Source: Flammeovirgaceae bacterium (GTDB lineage Bacteria; Bacteroidota; Bacteroidia; Cytophagales; Cyclobacteriaceae). Taken from it: a DNA stretch of 64,000 bases. Positions 17,145 to 26,851 of the stretch are shown one piece after another. The stretch lies in NCBI GenBank assembly GCA_020635915.1, contig JACJYU010000001.1:1960501-2024500 (forward strand), read 5' to 3'. Within the stretch, counting starts at the first letter, position 1, and each line of letters begins with the position of its first letter. A model generated the notes under the pieces. The model saw only the letters and a program-made list of their open reading frames with translations. It was not told the origin of the DNA and searched no databases. A program made the translations under genes and the position numbers.

Positions 17145-17558
17145 GTGCGTTTTTTTGGTAGCCATAACAAAAGGGACAAAAACAGCGTGGTGCTGTACCC
17201 TGTCCTTTTGTTGCTGGTGATATACTTAACCGGCACGGTAGAGGTCAACTCTTTTCATGCCCTTCTTCACCCACCGGAAAACCAAAAGGAGTTGCACACA
17301 ATGGCCAACGAGGCCAATGGTTGCCATCAATGGGTTTACCATAACAATGGGAAGCCCGGCTGTGGGCATAAGGCCCATCTTGTGGCCAACAAAAAGTGCC
17401 CTCTTTGCCATTTGACTTTACAGTCTTTTCATTATGCAAGCATTAAGCCTGCCGATTGTTTCTTCATTTCCATAGCATTGCCTTTTGGCGAGTGGGATGC
17501 CGATGTGGCAGGCAGGACAACCACGCACCTCCCTTGCCGGGCGCCCCCTACAGCTTAG
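17145..17558 (+). CDS. Small Cys/His-rich membrane-anchored protein
   Basis: This 137-residue protein begins at GTG, with an N-terminal hydrophobic segment (VLYPVLLLLVIYLTGTV, residues 15-31) that is either an uncleaved signal or an anchor. The outer part has many possible metal ligands: FHALLHPPEN, GCHQWVYHNN, GCGHKAHLV and KKCPLCHL. I do not recognise a named domain. Similar short proteins sit before TonB-dependent receptors in other Bacteroidota. Here it lies 79 bases before the receptor on the same strand, so a role in metal sensing or capture is a reasonable guess. The last ~20 residues (AGRTTTHLPCRAPPTA) are low in recognisable structure. Confidence 0.6.
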   Translation: MRFFGSHNKRDKNSVVLYPVLLLLVIYLTGTVEVNSFHALLHPPENQKELHTMANEANGCHQWVYHNNGKPGCGHKAHLVANKKCPLCHLTLQSFHYASIKPADCFFISIALPFGEWDADVAGRTTTHLPCRAPPTA

Positions 17559-17637
17559 TTGCCCTCCCATAGGGAATTTCCTCCGTGTTCGGTCGAACGC
17601 GGGCCAAGCTGTCATTTAAATAAATTATTTAACAATC

Positions 17638-20049
17638 GTGAAAAAGATATTTACACTAACCGTAGTGCTGACCCTGTTACAAACTTTTGGGTATGCCCAG
17701 AAGCCGTGTGTGTCGGTGTTCACCGGGCAAATACTCGATGAGCAGGACAGCCCTTTGATAGGGGCCACCATTGTGCTGAAGCCTACCGGCAAGGGCGCGG
17801 TTTCCGATATTGACGGAAAATTTGAATTGAAGGAAATTTGTGAGGGGGAGTACCAGGTAACGGTGCAGTTCCTTGGGTACAAACAGCAGGTGTTCAGCCT
17901 TTCGATTGCCGGCACCACCACCCAAACCATTTCCCTCCGCCCCGATGTGGAAACGCTCCATGAGGTGCTGGTGAAGGAAAAAGTCGCCCACCTGGAAACC
18001 GCGCAAAACTATACTGTGTTGAGCGGGGAGAAGCTGGCGGAAACGGCCGGCAAAACATTGGGCGAATCGCTGACGGAAATTTCCGGGGTTAATACCGTGC
18101 AGGCAGGCCCCGGTATTTTTAAGCCCGTGATCCATGGGGTGCACAGCGAGCGGGTGTTGATACTGAACCATGGGATAAGGCAGGAAGGCCAGCAGTGGGG
18201 CTCGGAACATGCCCCTGAAATAGACCCTTTTATTGCTTCGAACATAGTGGTGGTCAAAGATGCCTCTTCCATAAAATACGGCACGGACGCCCTGGGCGGG
18301 GTCGTCATCGTAAACCCTGCCGACTTGCCTGAGGCCCCGGGCCTTGGCGGCACGTTGAATTTCATCGGGCAAAGCAACGGAAGGTCAGGGACGGTGTCCG
18401 GCCTGTTGGAAGGGGGAATAAAAAACCATGATGGCTGGGGCTGGCGGGTGCAGGGCACCGGAAAGCGTTCCGGGGACTTTCATGCCCCGGATTATTCCCT
18501 GACCAATACGGGGATCAAGGAGCTCAACTTTTCCACCGCCATGGGGTACCACAACGATCACCAGGGGTTTGAGGTATTTGTGAGCCACTTCAGGACGGAG
18601 TTGGGCATACTCAAAGGAATAGCCATTGGAAATTTGGATGACCTGATCACCGCCATGGAAAGGGAGCCACCGCAATCAACGGAAAGCTTCAGTTACCACA
18701 TTGGCGAGCCAAAGCAAAAGGTTAGCCACAACCTGGTGAAACTTAGCGCCCACACCCAAACGGAAAACGGGAATTGGCGGGTGCAATATGGGTTTCAAAA
18801 CAACAACCGAAAGGAGTACGACATACGCAGGGGCAGCCTGGCAGGCGTGCCCAGCATCAATTTGAAATTGAACACGCACACCATAGAAGCAGAATGGGAA
18901 ACCCTGCACGGTGAGAGGAACGAGTTGTGCATAGGCGTGAACGGCATGTACCAGGACAACACGAATATTTTTGGCACACAACGCATAGCCTTCATCCCCA
19001 ACTACGTCAATTTTTCTGGCGGGACTTTTGGCGTGGCCAAGTTTATCCGCGATGACTGGGTGTTTGACATGGGCGCCCGATACGACCACCGGTACTACAA
19101 TGCCAAAGGGTTTGACTTTAAAAACACACGGTATAACGAGTCGCTGACATTTGCCAATGTGAGCGTGACCACGGGCGCCACCAGGCAAATGGGCCCCAAC
19201 CAATCCCTGGCCCTCAACCTCAGCAGCTCGTGGCGCCCTCCCCATGTGGCGGAGTTGTACAGCCTGGGCACCCACCAAAGTGCTGCCGCCATCGAATATG
19301 GGCTGCTGCTCAACGATACCACCAACGAGGTAATGAACATCAACCAGGTGCCCTTTAAAGTAGAACGGGCGTTTAAAGGGGTTGGCACCTACAAAAGGCA
19401 ATGGCGCCATTTTCAAATGGAATTAAGCGGGTTTGCCAATTATATTTTGAACTATATCTACCTGCGGCCAACGGGGATCACGCAAAACCTCAGGGGCACC
19501 TATCCCTACTTCCGGTACACCCAAACGGATGCCTTGTTCGTGGGCGCGGACATGATGGCCGTATGGGACGTGGGCAAACACATCAAAGTAACGCCCCAGG
19601 TTTCCTTGCTCCGGGCCACGGACGTCACCCACAACGATGTGCTGGTGTTTATCCCTTCCAACAAATATGAGGTGGCCTTCCGTTTTGAAGGACCGGACAA
19701 ATTTGCGTTGAAGCGGTTCTTTGTCGAATCTAAAATAAAATACGTGGAACGGCAGGGCAGGGCCCCCAGGGTAATCACCCCCCGGCAAATCAAGGAGGCC
19801 GCGGAACAAAATATAAATTTGTTTGCGGCCAACAACGATATTTTTGATTTTATGGAGGCACCCGATGGTTACGCCCTCTTAAACCTAAGCGCAGGTTTTT
19901 CCATCGACAGGGGGAAGGCCCGGTACGACATAAGGGTGGCGGCAGAAAACATACTCAACACTTCCTATCGCGAATACACCAACAGGTTCCGTTACTATGC
20001 TGACGACATGGGCAGGAATTTTTTGGTTTCGTTGAAATGTAGTTTTTAA
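17638..20049 (+). CDS. TonB-dependent outer membrane receptor
   Basis: This 803-residue protein with a GTG start has a signal peptide ending GYAQ, a carboxypeptidase-regulatory-like domain (about 28-105, with TGQILDEQDSPLIGATIVLK), a plug (about 130-240, with KTLGESLTEISGVNTVQAG and SSIKYGTDALGGVVIVNP), and a beta-barrel ending in an aromatic-rich strand (FLVSLKCSF). It should import a chelated metal or a small nutrient using TonB energy. It is not SusC-like in length or partner. It lies between a Cys/His-rich small protein and a lipoprotein, an arrangement suggesting metal uptake. HGIRQEGQQWGSEHAPEIDP in the plug is typical of the CirA/FepA-type group. Confidence 0.92.
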   Translation: MKKIFTLTVVLTLLQTFGYAQKPCVSVFTGQILDEQDSPLIGATIVLKPTGKGAVSDIDGKFELKEICEGEYQVTVQFLGYKQQVFSLSIAGTTTQTISLRPDVETLHEVLVKEKVAHLETAQNYTVLSGEKLAETAGKTLGESLTEISGVNTVQAGPGIFKPVIHGVHSERVLILNHGIRQEGQQWGSEHAPEIDPFIASNIVVVKDASSIKYGTDALGGVVIVNPADLPEAPGLGGTLNFIGQSNGRSGTVSGLLEGGIKNHDGWGWRVQGTGKRSGDFHAPDYSLTNTGIKELNFSTAMGYHNDHQGFEVFVSHFRTELGILKGIAIGNLDDLITAMEREPPQSTESFSYHIGEPKQKVSHNLVKLSAHTQTENGNWRVQYGFQNNNRKEYDIRRGSLAGVPSINLKLNTHTIEAEWETLHGERNELCIGVNGMYQDNTNIFGTQRIAFIPNYVNFSGGTFGVAKFIRDDWVFDMGARYDHRYYNAKGFDFKNTRYNESLTFANVSVTTGATRQMGPNQSLALNLSSSWRPPHVAELYSLGTHQSAAAIEYGLLLNDTTNEVMNINQVPFKVERAFKGVGTYKRQWRHFQMELSGFANYILNYIYLRPTGITQNLRGTYPYFRYTQTDALFVGADMMAVWDVGKHIKVTPQVSLLRATDVTHNDVLVFIPSNKYEVAFRFEGPDKFALKRFFVESKIKYVERQGRAPRVITPRQIKEAAEQNINLFAANNDIFDFMEAPDGYALLNLSAGFSIDRGKARYDIRVAAENILNTSYREYTNRFRYYADDMGRNFLVSLKCSF

Positions 20050-20058
20050 CCCATTGTG

Positions 20059-20676
20059 ATGAACAAATTAATAAGGAACATAAATGGAAATTGGATAGGC
20101 CTGCTATGCCTGGGAATGGCCCTGATGATGGGCGGCTGCGAAGCGGAAGAGCCCATAAAAGAAAACACCCCCGAACTGATCACTAGCCTTACGCTTGCTT
20201 TTGTGCCGGAGGGAGGGGGCACAACGGTTACGGCCACGGCCTCGGACCCGGACGGGGACGGGGTAAAGGACATAGCCGTGGACGGGGCCATTTACCTGAA
20301 GGCAGGGGTTACCTACACCCTTTCGCTTTCGCTGATCAACGAGCTGGCCGAAAAATCCTCCCCGGAATATGACATTACGGAGGAAGTGGAAGAAGAAGGT
20401 GGCGAACATATGTTTTTCTATGGGTGGACGGGCAACGTGTTTGCCGATCCTGCCGGCAATGGGAACATTGACGCCCGCGAGGGCGTGGTCAATTACCAGG
20501 ACGAAGACGCACAAGGCTTGCCCATTGGCATTGTGACAAAATGGACGGCTGGCACACCTGCCTCCGGGACTTTCCGCATCGTGCTGAAGCACCAACCGGA
20601 ATTGAAAACGGCAACTTCGGGCGCGGATGTAGGGGAAACCGACCTGGACATCGAGTTTGAGGTCAATGTAAATTGA
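20059..20676 (+). CDS. Surface or periplasmic lipoprotein linked to the TonB receptor
   Basis: A 205-residue lipoprotein (hydrophobic signal ending ALMMGGC) only 9 bases after the receptor stop. The beta-rich body contains ITSLTLAFVPEGGGTTVT and an Asp-rich ASDPDGDGVKD, then an acidic ITEEVEEEGGEHMFFY stretch and FRIVLKHQPELK. I recall such proteins being annotated 'type 1 periplasmic binding fold superfamily' and found after this kind of receptor. The acidic and His residues would suit metal binding, but this is inference. The ATG at 20059 is preferred over the overlapping GTG at 20056. Confidence 0.7.
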   Translation: MNKLIRNINGNWIGLLCLGMALMMGGCEAEEPIKENTPELITSLTLAFVPEGGGTTVTATASDPDGDGVKDIAVDGAIYLKAGVTYTLSLSLINELAEKSSPEYDITEEVEEEGGEHMFFYGWTGNVFADPAGNGNIDAREGVVNYQDEDAQGLPIGIVTKWTAGTPASGTFRIVLKHQPELKTATSGADVGETDLDIEFEVNVN

Positions 20677-20735
20677 TGCCGGGGCCAGTGGTTTAAAATA
20701 GGAATATCCTGGGCAAGGGCAGGCCGTCAACAGGT

Positions 20736-22163
20736 TTAGTCCCACCCGCCCCCCAACGCCTGATAGATATTGGTAATGGCGTTGAATTGCCTTTTTCTGG
20801 TTTCCACCAACTCCAACTTGGATTCGAGCACGTCCCGTTGCGTGATTAGCACCTCCAGGTAGTCGGCCCTGCCCGATTTGAACAGGTCATTGGAGATGGC
20901 GATGGACTTTGTGCGCGTTTCCACCTCCTTGCTTTTTAAATCATAGGCCCGTTCCAGGTTGTTGATGTTTGACAATTCATTGGACACCTCCATAAACCCG
21001 TTCAACACTGTCTTTTGGTAGTCGTACATGGCCTCCACCTGGTACGCCTTTGCCTTGTTGAATTCGGCCTTAATGGCACTCCGGTTGACCAGGGGGGCAG
21101 ATAGGTCCCCTACCAGGGAGTAGGCCAGGGATTGCGGGGAATAAAAAAGGTAATGGGACGAGAAGGCACGAAAGCCCAACGACCCGGAAAGGTTGAGCGA
21201 TGGGTAAAATGCCGCACGTGCGGCCTTGACATCGCACCTGGCCGCGGACAATTCCAATTCCGCCTGCCTGATGTCGGGACGGTTTGACAATAGTTGTGAA
21301 GGTATGCCGGCATGGATTTGCGGTGGGCTTTGTGCAATAAAGGTGGATTGGCCCCTGGCTATTGGCTGGGGGTAGCGGCCCAGCAAAAAGTTGACCTTGT
21401 TTTCGGTTTCGGTTATTCTTTGCAGCACTTCAAACTCCATTCCCTGCGAACTCAATACTTCGGCTTCAAATTTTTTTACTGCAAGTTCGGTGACCACAGA
21501 GGCGTCTTTTTGGATTTTTACGGTCTCCAGCACATTCTTTTGCAGCCGTATGGTTTCCCTGATTATTTCCAGCTCGTTGTCCAGGGACAATAGTTCGTAG
21601 TAGGAGTTGGCGATTTCGGCAACGAGGTTGGTCACTACAAAATTTTTGCCTTCAATGCCGGCCAGGTACCTTGCCAACGCTGCTTTTTTGGTGTTCCTTA
21701 GTTTTTTCCAAACGTCCACTTCCCAACTGGCCTGCACGCCCACCAGCAGGTCGTTCAGCGGATCGGGCACCAGTTTCCCCGGGGTGATTTCCGTGACGGC
21801 ATCACCCGCCCCCTCACTGGTATACCGGCCAACCTTGTCATGGGCCAGGGCTGCCCCGCCCGAAATGGAAGGGAACAACAGCCCCTTGCCAAGTTTGGCT
21901 TCATTTCTAACGATTTCAATATTCTGAAGGGCCGTCAAAAGGTCCAGGTTGTTTTTGAGGGCCGTGTCGATAAGTGTGGCGAGGTATTGGTCTGCAAAAA
22001 AATCCTTCCATTTTATTTTGGCGGAATTGATGGAATCCGTTGAAGCAGGATATGAATGGGGCAAAGGGCGTGTGTTTTCAATGGGCGCCAGGGTGGAGCA
22101 CCCGGTCCAAACGGCACAAAGCAGCAAGGCCCCTATTCCTTTACATTTATATAAAAAGTTCAT
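20736..22163 (-). CDS. RND efflux outer membrane lipoprotein (TolC/NodT family)
   Basis: This 475-residue lipoprotein (signal ending AVWTGC) has the duplicated outer-membrane-efflux-protein repeat: a helical region with KNNLDLLTALQNIEIVRNEA and a second with LSNRPDIRQAELELSAARCD, the classic NodT/OprM signature. It forms the outer-membrane channel of a tripartite pump. Its start overlaps the last 17 bases of the inner-membrane pump gene, so the three genes (adaptor, pump, channel) form one operon read right to left. The substrate is unknown; drugs, bile-like compounds and solvents are all usual for this class. Confidence 0.9.
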   Translation of the reverse strand: MNFLYKCKGIGALLLCAVWTGCSTLAPIENTRPLPHSYPASTDSINSAKIKWKDFFADQYLATLIDTALKNNLDLLTALQNIEIVRNEAKLGKGLLFPSISGGAALAHDKVGRYTSEGAGDAVTEITPGKLVPDPLNDLLVGVQASWEVDVWKKLRNTKKAALARYLAGIEGKNFVVTNLVAEIANSYYELLSLDNELEIIRETIRLQKNVLETVKIQKDASVVTELAVKKFEAEVLSSQGMEFEVLQRITETENKVNFLLGRYPQPIARGQSTFIAQSPPQIHAGIPSQLLSNRPDIRQAELELSAARCDVKAARAAFYPSLNLSGSLGFRAFSSHYLFYSPQSLAYSLVGDLSAPLVNRSAIKAEFNKAKAYQVEAMYDYQKTVLNGFMEVSNELSNINNLERAYDLKSKEVETRTKSIAISNDLFKSGRADYLEVLITQRDVLESKLELVETRKRQFNAITNIYQALGGGWD

Positions 22164-25100
22164 GCTTTTCGATTTCTTCTGTTAACGGGTTTTCTTCTTC
22201 ATTTTCAATGAGCCCATGGCCTGAGGAAAGGCCGGCAAAAATATAATAAAGGCCGGGGACAACGATTGCCCCAAACACGGTGCCGAACAACATGCCCCCG
22301 GCCGCTGCCGAGCCGATAGTCCTGTTGCCGATGGCGCCTGGGCCTGAAGCAAACATCAGCGGCACCAACCCTGCCATAAAGGCAGAAGACGTCATCAGGA
22401 TTGGGCGAAGGCGGACGGATGCCCCTTCAATGGCGGCATGCCATATATCCTGGCCGGCCCGGTGTTTCTGCACGGCAAATTCCACAATCAACACCGCGTT
22501 TTTCCCCAGCAGCCCAATGAGCATGACCATGGCCACCTGTGCGTAGATGTTGTTCTCCAGGCCCAAGACGGTGAGGAACAAAAACGCCCCAAAAATCCCT
22601 GCCGGCAGGCACAAGATAACGGGAAAGGGAAGGACAAAACTTTCGTACTGTGCAGACAAGAGCAGGTACACAAAGGCCAGGCAAATAAGGAAAATGTAAA
22701 CCGCCTGGTTTCCCTGCGCCACCTCATCCTTGGAGATGCCCGCCCAATCAATGCCGAAGCCTTTGGGCAATTTGGTTTTTGCCACTTCGGTTATGGCCGC
22801 GATGGCCGCCCCGCTGCTATAGCCCGGGGCAGCCGCCCCGCTTATCTCTGATGCATTGTACATGTTGTGCCTGGTGATTTCGGACAGGCCATAGGTTTTG
22901 TCCAGTTTCATAAAGGCGGAAAAAGGCACCATCTCGCCCCGGTCGTTTTTTACGTACAGCTTAAGGATGTCCTCTGGCAGTGCGCGATATTCGGGAAGCG
23001 CCTGCACCATGACCTTGTACTGCCGGTCGTATTTGATAAAACTGGTTTCATAGTTGCTGCCGACCAATGTGGAGAGGGTGTTGGCCGCGTTTTCAATAGT
23101 AACGCCTTTTTGTTGCGCCTTGTCATTGTCGATATTCAACATGTATTGGGGGAAGCTTGCACTATAAAAGGTAAAAACAGAAGTGAGCTCCGGCCTTTTG
23201 TTCAGTTCCGCCACAAAGGCTTTGCTTACCGTTTCCATCTTCTTGTAGTCGCCACTGCCTGCCTTGTCCAGGAGGCGCAATTCAAAACCCCCGGCAGCCC
23301 CATACCCAGGCACGGCAGGGGGAGGGAAAAACTCAATGGTGGCCCCCTTTATGTCTTTGGTTTTTTCCTCCAACTCCTTCATTACCTCGGCCAGGGAGTG
23401 GTGCCTTTCGTTCCAGCTTTTGAGGTTGATGATGCAACTCCCCGAGTTGGCACCAGTGCCCTCCGACAATATCTCATATCCCGCAATGGACGATATGGAT
23501 TGTATGTCTTCCATGCCCGAGGCGATCTTTTGAATTTCGGTGCTGATGGCATCCGTCCTTTCCAATGTGGAGCCGGGAGGGGTAAGGATAATGGCATAAA
23601 ACACACCCTGGTCTTCGTTGGGGATAAAGCCCGATGGCAGCAAAGCATCCAGCCCCCAGGTAGCAATACAAAAGGCCAACAATATGACGGCCGTGACCAT
23701 CCTCCTGTTGACGATTAGCCCCAGCAGCCTTTTGTACTTATCGTTAATGCCATTGAACCAGGTATTGAACCCCTGCAAAAAGGAATTCAGCCAGGTCTTT
23801 TTCCGCTTCACCTGGTGGGAGCTTTTTAGCATGATGGCGCACAAGGCGGGGGTCAGCGTTAAGGCAATGACGCCCGAAAGGACAATGGACGTGGCCATGG
23901 TGATGGAAAACTGCCGGTAAAAAAGCCCCACCGGCCCGGACATAAACGCCACCGGGACAAACACGGCCGCCATCACCAGGGTGATGGCAATGATCGCCCC
24001 GCTGATTTCCTGCATGGCCAGTTCCGTTGCCGCCACTGGCCCCAGGTTTTTTTCTTCCATTTTGGCATGTACGGCCTCCACTACCACAATGGCATTGTCC
24101 ACCACAATGCCTATTGCAAGGACGAGGGCAAAAAGCGTGATCATGTTGAGGGAAACCCCAAAAAGCTGCATGAAGACGAACGTTCCAACCAGGGACACGG
24201 GCACCGCGATGGTGGGTATGAGGGTGGACCGCCAGTCCCCCAGGAATATGAACACGACCAGCCCCACCAGCAGGAAGGCTTCCACCAGGGTGTGGATTAC
24301 CTTGTCAATGGAAGCATCCAAAAAGGAAGACACATCATAGCTTATTTCATAGTCCATCCCTTTAGGGAAGGTGGAGGCCTTTATTTCCTTCAATGCCTTT
24401 TTTATGTTGGCGATGGTTTGGCTGGCATTGCTGCCATACGACTGCTTGATCACAATGGCGGCCGATGTTTTTCCGTTCAGTTTGGAGTAGAGGTCATAGT
24501 AGGAACTGCCAAATTCAATATCGGCCACGTCTTTGAGGCGTAGGGTTTCCCCATCGGGGTTGGCCCTCAGGATAATGTTTTCATAGCCTTCGGCAGTGGT
24601 AAACCTTCCGGGGTATTTCAATATATACTCAAAGGCCTGGGACCTTTTCCCCGAGCTTTCACCGGTCCTTCCGGGCGAGGCTTCAAGGCTCTGTTCGTCA
24701 AGGGCTTTCAGGACTTCATCAGCGGAAATTTTGTAGGCCAACATCCGGTCGGGCTTTAGCCATATCCTCATGGAATACTCCCGGTCCCCTAAAATGTCAG
24801 CAAATCCTACGCCATCGATCCTTTTTAGCTCGGCCAACAGGTTGATGTCAGCGAAGTTGTACAGGAACTTATCGTCCAGGGAAGGATCGTCACTGTAAAG
24901 GTTGATGTACATCAGCATATTGGATTCCTGCCGGGTGATCTTCACCCCTTCCCTTACCACTATGGGCGGCAATTTGTTGATCACCGCAGCCACCCGGTTT
25001 TGTACGTTCACGGAGGCGATGTTTGGGTCGGTGCCCAGGTTGAAGACCACCTGAATGGCCGCCTCCCCATCGTTTCCGGCATCGGAAGCCATGTACTTCA

Positions 25101-25323
25101 TGCCGGGCACCCCATTGATGGCGCGTTCCAATGGAATGATGACGGATTTGATCATCAACTCCCCATTGGCGCCCGGGTATTCCGCATTGATGTTCACCTT
25201 GGGGGGTGAAATGGACGGGAACTGGGTGACCGGCAGTTGAATGACGGCCAATATGCCCAATAGGGTGATGAGGAGCGAGATGACAATGGACAGGACCGGG
25301 CGGTGTATAAACGTGTTGAACAT
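22147..25323 (-). CDS. RND efflux pump, HAE1/AcrB family
   Basis: This 1058-residue inner-membrane pump starts FIHRPVLSIVISLLITLLG, followed by LPVTQFPSISPPKVNINAEY and PLERAINGVPGMKYMAS, as in AcrB-like proteins. It has twelve predicted helices and two large periplasmic loops with PN/PC pore subdomains. The proton-relay helix 4 reads AIGIVVDNAIVVVEA: the first Asp of the AcrB Asp407-Asp408 pair is kept, the second is Asn. It exports hydrophobic or amphiphilic compounds by proton antiport. It lies 25 bases after the adaptor gene and overlaps the channel gene. Confidence 0.94.
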   Translation of the reverse strand: MFNTFIHRPVLSIVISLLITLLGILAVIQLPVTQFPSISPPKVNINAEYPGANGELMIKSVIIPLERAINGVPGMKYMASDAGNDGEAAIQVVFNLGTDPNIASVNVQNRVAAVINKLPPIVVREGVKITRQESNMLMYINLYSDDPSLDDKFLYNFADINLLAELKRIDGVGFADILGDREYSMRIWLKPDRMLAYKISADEVLKALDEQSLEASPGRTGESSGKRSQAFEYILKYPGRFTTAEGYENIILRANPDGETLRLKDVADIEFGSSYYDLYSKLNGKTSAAIVIKQSYGSNASQTIANIKKALKEIKASTFPKGMDYEISYDVSSFLDASIDKVIHTLVEAFLLVGLVVFIFLGDWRSTLIPTIAVPVSLVGTFVFMQLFGVSLNMITLFALVLAIGIVVDNAIVVVEAVHAKMEEKNLGPVAATELAMQEISGAIIAITLVMAAVFVPVAFMSGPVGLFYRQFSITMATSIVLSGVIALTLTPALCAIMLKSSHQVKRKKTWLNSFLQGFNTWFNGINDKYKRLLGLIVNRRMVTAVILLAFCIATWGLDALLPSGFIPNEDQGVFYAIILTPPGSTLERTDAISTEIQKIASGMEDIQSISSIAGYEILSEGTGANSGSCIINLKSWNERHHSLAEVMKELEEKTKDIKGATIEFFPPPAVPGYGAAGGFELRLLDKAGSGDYKKMETVSKAFVAELNKRPELTSVFTFYSASFPQYMLNIDNDKAQQKGVTIENAANTLSTLVGSNYETSFIKYDRQYKVMVQALPEYRALPEDILKLYVKNDRGEMVPFSAFMKLDKTYGLSEITRHNMYNASEISGAAAPGYSSGAAIAAITEVAKTKLPKGFGIDWAGISKDEVAQGNQAVYIFLICLAFVYLLLSAQYESFVLPFPVILCLPAGIFGAFLFLTVLGLENNIYAQVAMVMLIGLLGKNAVLIVEFAVQKHRAGQDIWHAAIEGASVRLRPILMTSSAFMAGLVPLMFASGPGAIGNRTIGSAAAGGMLFGTVFGAIVVPGLYYIFAGLSSGHGLIENEEENPLTEEIEKHELFI

Positions 25324-25348
25324 ACGTGTGGCGTTGGCAGGCTTTTGG

Positions 25349-26428
25349 TTATTGTGGCGTGATCAGTTGTAGTTTCCCCAATACTTCCCTGGGGGGCACG
25401 TAGTAGGTCAGCACCTTGTCGTCATCTTTAACAGATTGGAGGCCCTCCAGCAGGATCTTGTCATTTTCGGAAAGCCCCGGGCCTACCACATAGATGTTGG
25501 GCAAGGTTTGGCTTACGGTAATGCTTTTGGCCTTTACCACATTGTTTTTGTCCACTACGTACACATACACCCTTCCCTGGATGTCGAAGGTGGCTTTTTG
25601 CGGGATGATCAGCGCATGCCTTATGGGGATTGTCATTAGGATTTTCCCTGTCTCGCCATGCTTCAGCAGCAAATCCGGATTGGGGAACCGGGCGCGGAAG
25701 GCTATGTTGCCGGTATTGTTGTCAAATTCGCCTTCTATGGTTTCTATGGTGCCCTGGTAGGGGTGCAATTGGTTGTTGGCCAGCAGGAGGCGTACCTTGG
25801 CCCCCTCATCGTTCCTGGTTTTGTATTCCAGGTATTCCGATTCGGACACATTGAAATAGGCATACACCTCTTTGTTGTTCGACAGGGTGGTCAACAGGGT
25901 GCCCTCGTCTATCAGGCTGCCTATTTTAAACCGGATCCTGTCGATGACCCCATCAAACGGGGCTTTTACCTTGGTGAAGGAGAGGTACAATTCGGCAAGG
26001 GCAACTTCTGCCTTGGCCTGGTCCAGCTTGGCCTGCGCAATGGCCAGTTCCGTTTGCGACACGATGCTTTTTTCTGCCAGGGTTTTCGTGTTCTCCCATT
26101 CCAGTTCGGCAGTCTTGGCCTCGGCTTTTGCCTTTTGCAGCTCGGCCTCGTACTCAGCAGGCATAATGGTGAAAAGGACCTGCCCCAATTTGACCAACTG
26201 TCCCTCGTCAACATTGATGGTTTGGATATACCCCTTTACCATTGCCCTCAGTTCAACGTTTTGCAGGGATTGTATTTGCGTGACGTACTCCCGGGTGTAG
26301 GAGGTATCCATGAGCATAGGGCTCGTGACCGTGAATTTCCCAATGTCATCATTGGCTTCTTTGCTGGAGGTGCACCGGGCCAGGGCCATCAGCGCCACGG
26401 CCCCCATTAACAAGGCGGTTTTATTCAT
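25349..26428 (-). CDS. RND efflux periplasmic adaptor (MFP family)
   Basis: This 359-residue lipoprotein adaptor (signal ending LMALARC) has a biotinyl-lipoyl-like half motif (LRAMVKGYIQTINVDEGQ), a coiled-coil hairpin (about 85-150, AKAEAKTAELEWENTKTL) and the second lipoyl half (KAPFDGVIDRIRFKIGSLID), then the beta-barrel domain ending in a Gly/Pro-poor tail. It bridges the inner-membrane pump and the outer-membrane channel. It is the first gene of the three-gene operon. No regulator gene such as tetR lies next to it. Confidence 0.92.
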   Translation of the reverse strand: MNKTALLMGAVALMALARCTSSKEANDDIGKFTVTSPMLMDTSYTREYVTQIQSLQNVELRAMVKGYIQTINVDEGQLVKLGQVLFTIMPAEYEAELQKAKAEAKTAELEWENTKTLAEKSIVSQTELAIAQAKLDQAKAEVALAELYLSFTKVKAPFDGVIDRIRFKIGSLIDEGTLLTTLSNNKEVYAYFNVSESEYLEYKTRNDEGAKVRLLLANNQLHPYQGTIETIEGEFDNNTGNIAFRARFPNPDLLLKHGETGKILMTIPIRHALIIPQKATFDIQGRVYVYVVDKNNVVKAKSITVSQTLPNIYVVGPGLSENDKILLEGLQSVKDDDKVLTYYVPPREVLGKLQLITPQ

Positions 26429-26509
26429 TGATTTTAAAATATAGGGTAAACAATAGCGGGCAATCGCAGCCGCCAGGGATGCGATCGTTGTGGAGGGTAT
26501 GTTTTTGGA

Positions 26510-26851
26510 TCAGATCCTCAACACCCTTAGCGCGAGATGATCAGGGTGCGCCAATGGGGGGCAAACACGGCAACCGCACAGCCATTGGGGCGGGTGGGCG
26601 GACAGGCCAAACCGGGATGGGCGGGCACCGGAAAGGGACGGGTTCAGGGGAAGCTTGCATTTTTTAATGCTGGGGCTTTCGTCATAATCAAAGGCCGCGG
26701 CCTCAATCAGGTGCGTAGGGGCGTGGCCATGGCCGGCTTCTTCAAAGGCATAATGAACAGGCGTGCCGGGCCCTGCTTCGGCCGAAAGCTTTTGTGGCGA
26801 AAGGAAGATGGACAAGCCCAACAAAAGAGAAAACCGAACCATCGTTTTCAT
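26510..26851 (-). CDS. Putative small exported protein, His-rich
   Basis: A 113-residue frame with a convincing signal peptide (MVRFSLLLGLSIFLSPQ, cleavage near LSAEA). It is followed by a short His/acid-rich stretch (HYAFEEAGHGHAPTHLIEAA) and KKCKLPLNPS. The C-terminal third (Cys/Pro/His-rich, CGCRVCPP) looks less protein-like, and the frame may have lost its true end. It lies 81 bases upstream of the efflux operon on the same strand, where a small metal-related exported protein would make sense. I do not recognise a family. It could be a decayed gene. Confidence 0.42.
   Translation of the reverse strand: MKTMVRFSLLLGLSIFLSPQKLSAEAGPGTPVHYAFEEAGHGHAPTHLIEAAAFDYDESPSIKKCKLPLNPSLSGARPSRFGLSAHPPQWLCGCRVCPPLAHPDHLALRVLRI

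Noticed and set aside
22867..23718. Open frame antisense to the RND pump gene
   Set aside because: The pump frame is a full-length, well-matched family member; the antisense product is low in recognisable structure.
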